DNA of 64,000 nt from Pelobates cultripes (lineage: Eukaryota > Chordata > Amphibia > Anura > Pelobatidae): the NCBI GenBank assembly GCA_933207985.1, contig OW240924.1, positions 72,703,236 through 72,767,235 of the forward strand, read 5' to 3'. Every line of letters begins with the position of its first letter. Positions within the stretch are counted from its first letter, which is position 1. Below, piece after piece: positions 24,250-33,490 of this stretch. The translations under genes were made by a program, and so were the position numbers. The notes below the pieces were generated by a model. It was not told the origin of the DNA. It searched no databases and saw only the letters and a list, made by a program, of their open reading frames with translations.

Positions 24250-25070
24250 TTAGGATGAGAGGGGTAGGTAGGGGTAATTTTTTGTGGGGGAGGGGGGTGA
24301 CTAGGGGTTTGGGGACCCCTAGTCACCTGAGGGGGAATTTTTATTTAGGTCCCCCACCCGCCGTGCAGGGGTGGGGGCCGGGGGGAGGACATTAGGTTCC
24401 CCCCCCCAATTTTTATTTATGGCCCCCACCCACCGCTCAAGGGTGGGGGCCGGGGGGAGGACATTAGTTCCCCCCCCAATTTTCACTTATGGCCCCCACC
24501 CACCGCTCATGGGTGGGGGCCGGGGAGAGGACATTAGGTTCCCCTCACCAATTTTTATTTATGGCCCCCACCCACCGCTCATGGGTGGTGGCCGGGGGGG
24601 AGGACTTTAGGTTCCACCCCCTTATTATTATTTAGGACCCCCACCAGCCGCGCAGGGGTGGGGGCCGGAGGGGAGGATATTAGGTCCCCCCAATTTTTAT
24701 TTATTGACCCCACCCACTGCTCAGGAGTGGGGACCAGCAGTGGGACAATAGGTCCCCCCCTGATTGCTATTTAGGGCCCCCACCCACCGCACAGGGGTGG
24801 GGACTGCGGGGTTGACAGGAGATTCCCCCTTATTGTTATTTAGGGTCCCCACCAGCCGTGCAGGGGTGGGGGTCGGGGGGAGGATATTAGGTCCCCCAAA
24901 TTTTTATTTATTGCCCCCACCCACTGCTCAGGAGTGGGGACCAGCGGGGGGACAATAAGTCCCCCCCTTATTGGTATTTAGGGCCCCCACCCGCCACACA
25001 GGGGTGGGGTCCGGGGGGAGGACAGGAGGTCCCCCTTATTGTTATTTAGGGCCCCCACCCACCCATCAGG
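24250..25070. repeat. GC-rich minisatellite, about 70-bp unit, left arm
   Basis: Units consist of GGGTGGGGGCC, a GGGGGAGGACATTAGGT block, CAATTTTTATTTA and GGCCCCCACCCACCGC; one measured period is 72 bp. Each unit carries its own inverted GGTGGGGGCC/GGCCCCCACC stem. Relatives lie at 11721-12150, 29291-30345 and 32270-32381. Confidence 0.92.
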
Positions 25071-25300
25071 TAGATTAGTAGGCATGGCTGTGATGTCTTC
25101 TAAACGCACACAAGTCAAACGCTTGTTGATTGGCTGCCCTGCGGCCTTTCAAAACGCGTCATTAAATCGCCGAACTCCAACACGAACATACAGTGATATG
25201 TCTGTGTTCGGGTCCAAAAACCCTAATGTTTGGTACGAACCCGAACTTTTCAGTTCAGGTTCGCTCAACTCTACTCACTACTCAACTCCTGGAATCCACT
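25071..25300. mobile_element. hAT-like end sequence, left arm
   Basis: GGTTCGCTCAACTCTACTCA at the inner side, with TTCGGGTCCAAAAACCC and CGAACCCGAACTTTTCAG inside it. The style (AGTTGAGCGAACCTGAAC read from the minus strand) resembles GAAC-rich hAT ends such as the element at 10833. The mirrored copy is at 29082-29290. Confidence 0.5.
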
Positions 25301-25436
25301 GGTAGTAGTTGATAATGCAATCAGGTCTGTAACCCAAAATTAGACAAGAATTGGAGATTACTATGTTTAAGGATGACATGTTAATATAATTACATGATTT
25401 TGCTATTACATGACGAAAAGTCATGATTTTATTAAA

Positions 25437-25589
25437 GACACGGAGGCGAGTATTGCATCCCTTTCTTTACTGTCCACCAATAGCAGCAAAGAATACAAAC
25501 AGAATGAAAAAATAATGAACATGCAGTAACATAGGCCCCTCCCCGCTCAGGTCCCAGTATAATAGGCAGCACTTCCATTTCCCTCTTTC
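25437..25589. repeat. DIRS inverted terminal repeat, low-coordinate copy
   Basis: AAGACACGGAGGCGAGTATT to CTTTCTTTACTGTCCACC and on to GGCAGCACTTCC; reverse complement of 28757-28930. DIRS elements carry such inverted ends instead of direct LTRs. Confidence 0.75.
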
Positions 25590-26029
25590 TGAAGATGCGA
25601 CCAAGGTAAAATGTCCAAATCAGGAATTGTGAGAAAAAAATGTCCCAAGGTAATAACTTATAACTGAAGAGGGTAGAACATCAACAACTGGGAAGCTTGA
25701 CCATAGGATTCATAGGACCACCGGATAACAGCGGGGGGAGTCCTCCTAAACCAGATGACTGCTTGTCGTCTTGTCGAGTTAAGCTGTGAAAACATAAAGG
25801 AACAGGAGCTGACAGGTTAAAGTCGATACTTGCAACTAGTTTCAAGGTTAAACGGGTGAGAAATAACCCACATATGCACAGTCCCACAAAAGAGTGATAT
25901 ACAATTACGTTACATAAACATCCTTCTCGCAGTATGGCCCCACTTACCATACTAAACCATTCGATGTGGTGTATTGTAGCGTGTATTAACCTGGGAGGGA
26001 AACATTATTATAACCGTGTAAGAATGAGA
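25590..26029. other. Non-coding part of the DIRS element near its 3' side
   Basis: This lies between the terminal repeat and the internal complementary region. No recombinase motif or long frame was recognised on either strand, although a DIRS tyrosine recombinase gene would be expected on this side of RT. Confidence 0.5.
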
Positions 26030-26145
26030 AGGGTGGGACAATACTCGCCTTCGTGTCTTTAATAAAATCATGACTTTTTGTCATGTAATAGCAAAATCAT
26101 GTAATTTTATAACAAGACACGGAGGCTCATATTGCAAGTTTAAAG
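26030..26145. repeat. DIRS internal complementary region
   Basis: It joins one outer end (CGTGTCTTTAATAAAATCAT to AAAATCATGTAAT, as at 28915-28975) to the other (TATAACAAGACACGGAGGCT to CATATTGCA, as at 23893). A fused copy of both termini inside the element is the established DIRS architecture used to template circular intermediates. Confidence 0.75.
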
Positions 26146-26880
26146 CTTTTCCCAGTTGATAATGAAACCTAGGCGGGAAAGGAGGCTTATGGCCAGCCGT
26201 AGATGTGTAAGGAGGGTAGAACGTTCCTGAGCCATGAGGAGAATATCATCTAGGTAAACGATTAGCCATACTCCTCGACTGCGTAACAAGGCCATCACAG
26301 GCCGTAGTAGCTTTGTGAAGCACCACGGCGCTGAGGAGAGGCCAAAGGGTAGGCAGGTAAACCGCCAAGTCTCGTGCCGCCAGTGAAAGCATAGGAGGTC
26401 TCAAGATGCCACTGCTATCGGCACCGTCAGGTACGCGTCCTTGAGGTCTAGCTTCGCTAGCCAATCTCCGTGGAGGAGAAGATCTCTTAATAGGTGAATA
26501 CCTTCCATTTTGAAATGGCGGTACCTGACTATGGCATTGAGGGGGCGCAGATTTATGACGGGTCTCAATTGACCGCCTTTCTTTTCCACCAGGAAGATGT
26601 TGCTTATGACACCTGCGGGGTTGAGAGGTGCTCGTTCTATAGCCCCTTTGATAAGGAGGGTGGAGAGTTCCTCGTCGATACATCTGTGTTCCTGGAGGGA
26701 AAAGCAGATCAGTCTAGGCGGGGGAATGTGTATCAGATGGTTTGTGAGTTCTATATGGAAACCCCGAATAGTGGTCAGCACCCAGGGGTCTGATGTTATT
26801 TGTGACCAGGCTGGGAAAAATTTTTGGAGTCTCCCCCTTACACAACCCAGAGAAGAAGTATGAGGTAACTCACCGTATGG
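26146..26880 (-). pseudogene. DIRS reverse transcriptase, truncated
   Basis: DIRS RT copies element RNA, and the full polyprotein normally continues into RNase H and a tyrosine recombinase. On the minus strand the frame shows RLQKFFPAW and SDPWVL, then LRPVINLRPLNAIVRYRHFK, LAKLDLKDAYL (first catalytic Asp), PFGLSSAPWCF and the YLDD box near 26250. One in-frame TGA (about 26402) interrupts it after VPIAVAS. It ends at INWEKL exactly where the internal complementary region begins, so RNase H and the recombinase are absent. The frame follows the gag frame directly after its TGA stop at 26883-26881. Confidence 0.85.
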
Positions 26881-27973
26881 TCATCTTGAACTTGAGTTGC
26901 CCCGAAAACCTCTGGATCGCCATGGACGTCCGCGTGATGGGAAGAATGTGGGGCGGGAGTTAGATTCCTGGTACTGCGTCCGGTGTTGGAAGGAGCCTCT
27001 TCCCGTGCCACGGGATTGGGGGTAATTGCGGCCGGCCAGACGGCTCCTGAATCTGCCGGCCCTGGTGGAGACCCGCCCCTGGAACACCCGTCTCATGGAG
27101 GCCTGGGCCTTATCTAGGGCTGTGAAAGCTCCAACAAAGCGCCCTAAATCCTTAATAAAGGAGTCTCCGAAGAGTAATCCTTGGACATCCTTGCCCGCCT
27201 CCGTGAGGACGAGGTTGGCCAGTTTAGGCTCAATTTTAAATAATATGGCCTTACGCCGTTCTATTGATAGGGAGGTATTCACACTCCCAGCAATACATAT
27301 TGCTCTCTGGACCCAACCACGTAGGTCTTCGGGGTCAACCATGCGGTTCTCCGCTCTGGCGTCTTCCGCCAAGTCAAATAATTTGGCCAAAGGGCCGAAT
27401 ATGTCCAGGTGTTTGTCCTGGCAGGACTTTAACGCAGATTCCAGCCCTTTACGGGGGTTCCAGCCCAATTTGGTGAGGAACTGGGTCATCTTGGGGTCTA
27501 CCTCAGGAGGGTCACAAACTTTATTAGGCACCACGGGCCTAGGACACTCTGCCCTCAATTTCTTGCGGGCCGCTTTACTCAGGGGTCGTCTGACCCAATT
27601 TACCAAATATGTGGCAACATGGTTGGCCGTGAGCCACTCTGACGATCTCGGATGGTGTAAGTCATCCGGGTTGAAGAGTGGGACACCCAACAGATCCACA
27701 AGGGCGGACCCCGCGGCCGCGGGTTCCTGATCCCTGTATCGCCTCCAGGCATCTCTGCCTGAGCAGAGGAAAGGAGTCAAAGCCAGTATCAGCGTCATCC
27801 GTATCAGAGTCACTGTCCGACTCAATCTTAGCCTCCTCATTTGACCCGATTTCTGAGTCGGAGTCGCTCTCTAACTGTGCTCTGGCACATTTCCATAGAT
27901 GCGCCCGTTCTGCCTGGCGCGGAAAGGCTCTTTTGCGTGGAGTGGACCCAGAAGATAGTCTGGGTTTAGGCAT
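26881..27973 (-). pseudogene. DIRS gag-like ORF, one frameshift
   Basis: The ATG at 27973 opens MPKPRLSSGSTPRKR, then a Ser/Asp-rich acidic stretch (residues about 35-65). The frame shifts once near 27760, continuing with YRDQEPAAAGSALVDLLG. The second part has a helical central region (LTKLGWNPRKGLESALKSC) and an Arg/Gly/Ser-rich basic C terminus (about residues 260-319 of that part), as expected for a nucleic-acid-binding gag-type protein. There is no zinc knuckle. Its position upstream of RT supports the assignment; sequence similarity alone is weak. Confidence 0.75.
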
Positions 27974-28756
27974 TTTAGTATAGGCAGAGAGTAATACCTA
28001 ACAATTAGCAGGAAAAGTATGGGTTAGTCACCCAAACAGCAATAGGCAACCAAAAAACGCCCTCACCAGGGCCCAGACCAGTGGCACACTCAGATGCAGG
28101 GTAGGAGAAAAGACAGGAAGTCTGAAAAGGCCGCCAGTAATCTCGCGGGATTCGCGACATCCGCGAGATTCGTGGCAAAAAAACTAACGTTTGGTAGAAA
28201 AACGTGAATTCGGGAACCAGATAGGTAAGTATAGGGAGAGAATATAGAGTAGGCGAACGGGCCGTTCGCATGAAAAATTCGGATGCGGCAAACATGCGAA
28301 CGCGCTGTCTGCCGAATGGGGGATGGTATGTATGCGCAGCGAATCAGCCGAATAGGCTTAATTCGTGCGCATACCCAGCCAGGTAGGGGAGAAAAACGTG
28401 CGCAAAATGGCGCTGAGGGCAGGGAGGACGGAAAGAGGAGGATAGAATACAGCAATATAGAGTGACAGAGGAGGTCTGGACCCTGGGTAAGTGAGAGAAA
28501 CAACAGTGCATAGAAAAGCCAATGCAGGATAAAGACATCATAATATAATAAAACAATATAATACTAGATAAATATAAATATAAATATATAAAATAAAATA
28601 AATATAAATAAATGTAAAACAAATATAACAATAATACAGAATGCTACCAGTTACCAGTAAGCAACTGTATAATAAAATCAATAAGAAAAAAAACAGTACA
28701 ATAGAAAATTATGAAGAGAACAAAGTGACATGTACTTATCTTTGTGTCGGAGCAGC
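27974..28756 (-). other. DIRS 5' leader
   Basis: Non-coding sequence between the terminal repeat and the gag ATG. It contains repeated CGAACG/CGAATG words around 28190-28380 and an AT-rich ATAAATATAAATA tract at 28540-28640. No separate gene was seen. Confidence 0.6.
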
Positions 28757-28990
28757 AAAGAAAGAGGGAAATGGAAGGGAAGTGCTGCCTATTATACTGG
28801 GACCTGAGCAGGGAGGGGCCTATGTTACTGCATGTTCATTATTTTTTCATTCTGTTTGTATTCTTTGCTGCTATTGGTGGACAGTAAAGAAAGGGATATG
28901 CAATACTCGCCTCCGTGTCTTTAATAAAATCATGACTTTTCGTCATGTAATAGCAAAATCATGTAATTATATTAACATGTCATCCTTAAA
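28757..28990. repeat. DIRS inverted terminal repeat, high-coordinate copy
   Basis: Reverse complement of 25380-25589, including GGAAGTGCTGCCTATTATAC and GTCATGTAATAGCAAAATCA. Confidence 0.75.
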
Positions 28991-29081
28991 CATAGTAATC
29001 TCCAATTCTTGTCTAATTTTGGGTTACAGACCTGATTGCATTATCAACTACTACCAGTGGATTCCAGGAGTTGAGTAGTGA

Positions 29082-29290
29082 GTAGAGTTGAGCGAACCTG
29101 AACTGAAAAGTTCGGGTTCGTACCGAACATTAGGGTTTTTGGACCCGAACACAGACATATCACTGTATGTTTGTGTTGGAGTTCGGCGATTTAATGACGC
29201 GTTTTGAAAGGCCGCAGGGCAGCCGATCACCAAGCGTTTGACTCGTGTGTGCTTAGAAGACATCACAGCCATGCCTACTAATCTACCTGA
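29082..29290. mobile_element. hAT-like end sequence, right arm
   Basis: Reverse-complement counterpart of 25071-25300, with about 7 substitutions by eye. Confidence 0.5.
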
Positions 29291-30345
29291 TCGGTGGGTG
29301 GGGGCCCTAAATAACAATAAGGGAGACCTCCTGTCCTCCCCCCGGCCCCCACCCCTGTGTGGCGGGTGGGGGCCCTAAATACCAATAAGGACTTATTGTC
29401 ACCCCGCTGGTCCCCACTACTTAGCAGTGGGTGGGGGAAATAAATAAAAATTTGGGGGACCTAATATCCTCCCCCCTTGCCCCCGCCCCTGCATGGCTGG
29501 TGGGGGCCCTAAATAACAATAAGAGGGGACTTAATGTCCTCCCCCCCTGGCCCCCACCCCTGATCGGTGGGTGGGGGCCCTAAATAACAATAAGGGGGGA
29601 TCTCCTGTCCTCCCCTCAGACCCCACCCCTGTGCGGTGGGTGGGGGCCCTAAATAGCAATAAGGGGGGGGACCTATTGACCCCCTGCTGGTCCCCACTCC
29701 TGAGCAGTGGGTGAGGTCAATAAATAAAAATTGGGGGGACCTAATATCCTCCCCTCCGGCCCCCACCTCTGCGCGGCTGGTGGGGGTCCTAAATAACAAT
29801 AAGGGGGTGGAACCTAAAGACCTCCCCCTCGGCCACCACCCATGAGCGGTGGGTGGGGGCCATAAATAAAAATTGGTGAGGGGAACCTAATGTCCTCCCC
29901 CCGGCCCCTACCCCTAAGTGGTGGGTGGGGGCCATAAATAACAATAAGGGGGGGACCTAATGTCCTCCCCCCGGCCCCCACCCCTGAGCGGTGGGTGGGG
30001 GCCATAAATAAAACCCTAATGTCCTCCCCCCGGCCCCCACCCCTGAGCGGTGGGTGGGGGCCATAAATAAAATTGGGGGGGGAACCTAATGTCCTCCCCC
30101 CGGCCCCCACCCCTGAGCGGTGGGTGGGGGCCATAAATAAAAATTGGGGGGGAACCTAATGTCCTCCCCCCGGCCCCCACCCCTGCACGGCGGGTGGGGG
30201 ACATAAATAAAAATTCCCCCTCAGGTGACTAGGGGTCCCCAAACCCCTAGTCACCCCCCTTCCCCACAAAAAATTACCCCTACCTACCCCCCTCATCCTA
30301 AAAATAATGAGGGTGTACCCTTGTCTAAATACCAGTAATAAAAAA
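29291..30345. repeat. GC-rich minisatellite, about 70-bp unit, right arm
   Basis: Units GGTGGGGGCCATAAATAAAA, then GGGGGGAACCTAATGTCC and TCCCCCCGGCCCCCACCCCT. Longer than the left-arm array (about 1.05 against 0.82 kb). Confidence 0.92.
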
Positions 30346-30360
30346 GAAAACTTACCATTT

Positions 30361-31549
30361 GATAGAAACATAGAAACATAGAATGTGACGGCAGATAAGA
30401 ACCGTTTGGCCCATCTAGTCTGCCCAATTTTCTAAATAATTTCATTAGTCCCTGGCCTTATCTTATAGTTAGGATAGCCTTATGTCTATCCCACGCATGC
30501 TTAAACTCCTTTACTGTGTTAACCTCTACCACTTCAGCTGGAAGGCTATTCCATGCATTCACTATCCTCTCAGTAAAGTAATACTTCCTGATATTATTTT
30601 TAAACCTTTGTCCCTCTAATTTAAGACTATGTACTCTTGTTGTGGTAGTTTTTCTTCTTTTAAATATAGTCTACTCCTTTACTGTGTTGATTCCCTTTAT
30701 ATATTTAAATGTTTTTTATCATATCCCCCCTGTCTCGTCATTCCTCCAAGCTATACATGTTAAGATCCTTTAACCTTTCCTGGTAAGTTTTATCTTGCAA
30801 TCCATGAACCAGTTTAGTAGCCCTTCTCTGAACTCTCTCTAAGGTATGAATATTCTTCTGAAGATACGGTCTCCAGTACTGCGTACAATACTCCAAGTGA
30901 GGTCTCACCAGTGTTCTGTACAATGGCATGAGCACTTCCCTCTTTCTACTGCTAATACCTCTCCCTATACAACCAAGCATTCTGCTAGTATTTCCTCCCG
31001 CTCTATTACATTGCCTGCCTACCTTTAAGTCATCAGAAATAATCACCCCTAAATCCCTTTCCTCAGATGTTGAGCTTCGGACTCTATCAGATATTCTGTA
31101 CTCTGCCCTTGGGTTTTTACATCCAAGATGCATTATCTGGCACTTATCCACATTAACTGTCAGTTGCCACAACTCTGACCATTTTTCTAGTTTACCTAAA
31201 TCATTTGCCATTTGGCTTATCCCTCCTGGAACATCAACCCTGTTACATATCTTAGTATCATCAGCAAAAAGACATACCTTACCTGCAATATCACTAATAA
31301 AACTATAAAAGAGAATGGGTCCAAGTACAGATCCCTGAGGTACCCAAGTTTCGAATATACTCCATTGACTACAACCCTCTGTTGCCTGTCACGCACGACT
31401 GCCTTACCCATTCAACAATATTGGAATCCAAACTTAAAGCTTGCAGTTTATTGATAAGCCTTCTATGTGCAACAGTGTCAAAAGCCTTACTGAAATCTAG
31501 GTAAGCAATGTCTACTGCACCATCCTGGCCTATAATTTTAGTTACCCAA
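30361..31549 (-). pseudogene. CR1-clade LINE, 5'-truncated, C-terminal RT fragment
   Basis: CR1 ORF2 is a non-LTR reverse transcriptase. On the minus strand the fragment starts inside RT at 31549 (AYLDFSKAFDTVAHRRL), then shows the FADD box near 31265, LEKWSELWQLTVNVDKCQIM, ERDLGVIISDDLK, YRTLVRPHLEYC and LERVQRRATKLVHGL, an order typical of CR1. Frameshifts and a stop lie between 31300 and 31420. The 3' end is the TTCTATG microsatellite at 30361-30383. The endonuclease and the N-terminal half of RT are absent, as is usual for 5'-truncated LINE copies. Confidence 0.9.
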
Positions 31550-31768
31550 TCAAAAAAAAAAAAAATGTCTTCTTTCTTCTAAAATCTTATTTTTTTCAGC
31601 CCCAAAAAAGGGCAAATAAAAATCGAGAATAACCCACGCACTTTTAAAAAAAAAAACGAGCGCAAAAAAATAATAATCCTTCTTCACCCATGGAGGGCTC
31701 CACGCAGACTGAGCTCTGCAGGGCGGGGAAAGGCTCATAAAGCCTTGCCCCACCCTGCAATTAGGCTC
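31550..31768. other. A-rich junction and anonymous spacer
   Basis: A-runs at 31549-31563 and 31645-31675 separate the CR1 truncation point from the palindromic array. No gene was seen. Confidence 0.5.
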
Positions 31769-32266
31769 AGAGCACTCTGATTGGTGGGTTTAAGCCATCC
31801 AATCAGAGTGCTCTGACAGGTAAATGAAGAGACTGACAGGTAAGCCTCTACATTTACTTGTCACAGCACTCTGATTGGCTGGCTTGAAATCCACCAATCA
31901 GAGTGTTCTGTGTCATTTTACACAGCGTGGGAAAGTTCTTTGGAATTTTCCCACACTGTGTAAAATGACACAGAGCACTCTGATTGGTGGATTAAGGAAC
32001 CAATCAGAGTGCTCTGTGTCATTTTACACAGGTGGGAAATGTCTTTGGAATTTTCCCAGGCTGTGTAAAATGACACAGAGCACTCTGATTGGCTGGATTT
32101 CAAGTTAACCAATCAGAGTGCTCTGTGTCATTTTACACAGCGTGGGAAAATTCTAAGAACTTTCCCACGCTGTGTAAAATGACACAGAGCACGCTGATTG
32201 GTTAGCTTGAAATCCAGCCAATTGGAGTGCTCTGTGTCATTTTACACACAGTGTGGGAAAGTTCTT
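31769..32266. repeat. Array of alternating inverted repeats with CCAAT/ATTGG blocks
   Basis: The block AGAGCACTCTGATTGG and its complement CCAATCAGAGTGCTCT alternate along the array. They are linked by GTGTCATTTTACACAG, GTGGGAAA and their complements. Every neighbour pair can form a stem. CCAAT in both orientations is a potential NF-Y site, which is inference from the motif only. Confidence 0.9.
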
Positions 32267-32269
32267 CAC

Positions 32270-32381
32270 CATGCAGGGGTGGGGGCCGGGGGGAGGACCT
32301 TAGGTCCCCCCTTATTGTTATTTAGGGCCCCCACCCGCCGCATAGGGGTGGGGGCTGGGGGGAGGACATTAGGTCCCCCCC
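32270..32381. repeat. Short piece of the GC-rich minisatellite
   Basis: About 1.5 units of GGGTGGGGGCCGGGGGGAGG and GGGCCCCCACCCGCCG, ending where the Gypsy LTR begins. Confidence 0.8.
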
Positions 32382-33434
32382 TGTAGCGGATGGCACTGGG
32401 CTGTCCTGCAAATGTCCTTGAAAGAATTGCATTCGTGTGATCTGCTAAGTTTCTATGTGTTTTAAAAGCCTTGTATTCTTCTGGTTGTTCAGTAGTTTCA
32501 TTCCCTTAGTTTATTCGAATGAAAATACCGAACAACCAGACCTCCCCTGTGTGAAGTGTGTCCTCAATTACCCGTTGCAACATTGTTGCGAACGGGTAAT
32601 TGACTAGGAAGTAGCCGTCCTTTGTTCTCGGGGGGTGGCCGCCATTCGACAAACGAACACGTGGCGGCGGCCATTTTAAAACTCCCGAAGAGCGGTGTTT
32701 TGCCGTAGAGTGTCTGGAACTAAAATCGGACACTCGAGTAGGCGAACACCGCTGAGACCTCCACAAACCTGGTCCATTCGGTTCCAAACTACCGAACGGC
32801 CCCTCGTTCGGTAAATACAAAATACCGAACGAGGGGATTCAGGCGAACCCTCCCTAGCCTCTATAGCTAGAGGCTTTCGTGTATTTTGTTCCCTTATGCC
32901 AGGACCGACCGCAGGGCCCATTCGCATGGAACCTTATTCGGCTATCTCAGTTAGTGCGGTCGGTCATTTTATTCCCTCCATACATTTCCCGAACCCCTGG
33001 TCTGATCTGGTTGATTTTTGGATATGTTGTTCCCCCAGATCAGGGGTATCCGGGGATGTAGGATTTAAAGAGGTACCCCTACGTTTAGGGGTACATCCAG
33101 AAACGGGGGGAATTACTGTACTGGATAAAGGGATTATGATGCTGGCTGAGGGGAGGAGATGTGTGGGAGGTTACCAGGACAGGATTGGCTACTGTAATAA
33201 TTACTGTAAATCCCTCCCTTGCATGGGAGCATGCTTTAAAAAGGAGACTGTGGATTAAAGCTTTCAGTTCTGCTCCTGAAACTGTGTGTCGTCCAGTTAT
33301 TGGGATTGCTGTGGGGATATTGCTGTTGTTTTACCTGCTGGAAACCTTGCCTTTGGATTTATTATTTACTTGTTCCTGAGCCTCACTTGGATTATAAGCG
33401 GAGATAACCTGGGGAATATTGCATCTCATCTACA
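32382..33434 (+). mobile_element. Gypsy (Gmr1-like) 5' LTR
   Basis: It starts TGTAGCGGATGG and ends CATCTCATCTACA, with the primer-binding site one base later. At 1053 bp it is a long LTR. No matching 3' LTR is in the window, because the element is broken off inside RNase H. The boundaries rest on TG...CA and PBS position. Confidence 0.75.
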
Positions 33435-33435
33435 T

Positions 33436-33453
33436 TGGTGGCAGCGGTGGGAT
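33436..33453 (+). promoter_or_regulatory. Primer-binding site, tRNA-Leu type
   Basis: TGGTGGCAGCGGTGGGAT is complementary to the CCA-terminated 3' end of vertebrate tRNA-Leu of the type ending in CCCACCGCTGCCA. It lies directly after the LTR. Confidence 0.7.
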
Positions 33454-33490
33454 CCAGACTCACAAGGGAACAAGGACTAATGGAATACGG

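Larger units (their letters stand above)
24000..25589. repeat. Left arm of a large inverted duplication
   Basis: Read outward-in, this contains a CR1 3' end, a GC-rich minisatellite, a hAT-like end, about 130 bp of single-copy sequence and a DIRS terminal repeat. Exactly the same order occurs reverse-complemented at 28757-30556. Where compared base by base (25071-25589) the arms differ at only a few percent of positions. The minisatellite differs in copy number. Confidence 0.9.
28757..30556. repeat. Right arm of the large inverted duplication
   Basis: Mirror image of 24000-25589: DIRS terminal repeat, single-copy stretch, hAT-like end, GC-rich minisatellite, CR1 3' end. Homology to the left arm stops at about 30556, where this CR1 copy continues into its RT while the left copy ends against a DIRS fragment. 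Confidence 0.9.

Noticed and set aside
26246..26683. 145-codon minus-strand frame overlapping DIRS RT
   Set aside because: The RT motifs (LRPVINLRPLN, YLDD) are in a different frame; this one is a shadow.
27026..27730. 234-codon plus-strand frame
   Set aside because: It lies antisense to the DIRS gag frame, which has a proper start, composition and RT downstream; the plus-strand frame has no motif.
32382..33434. Pairing the Gypsy LTR with the LTR-like sequence at 41209-41697
   Set aside because: The two share neither start, end nor length, so the 41.2-kb piece is not the missing 3' LTR.
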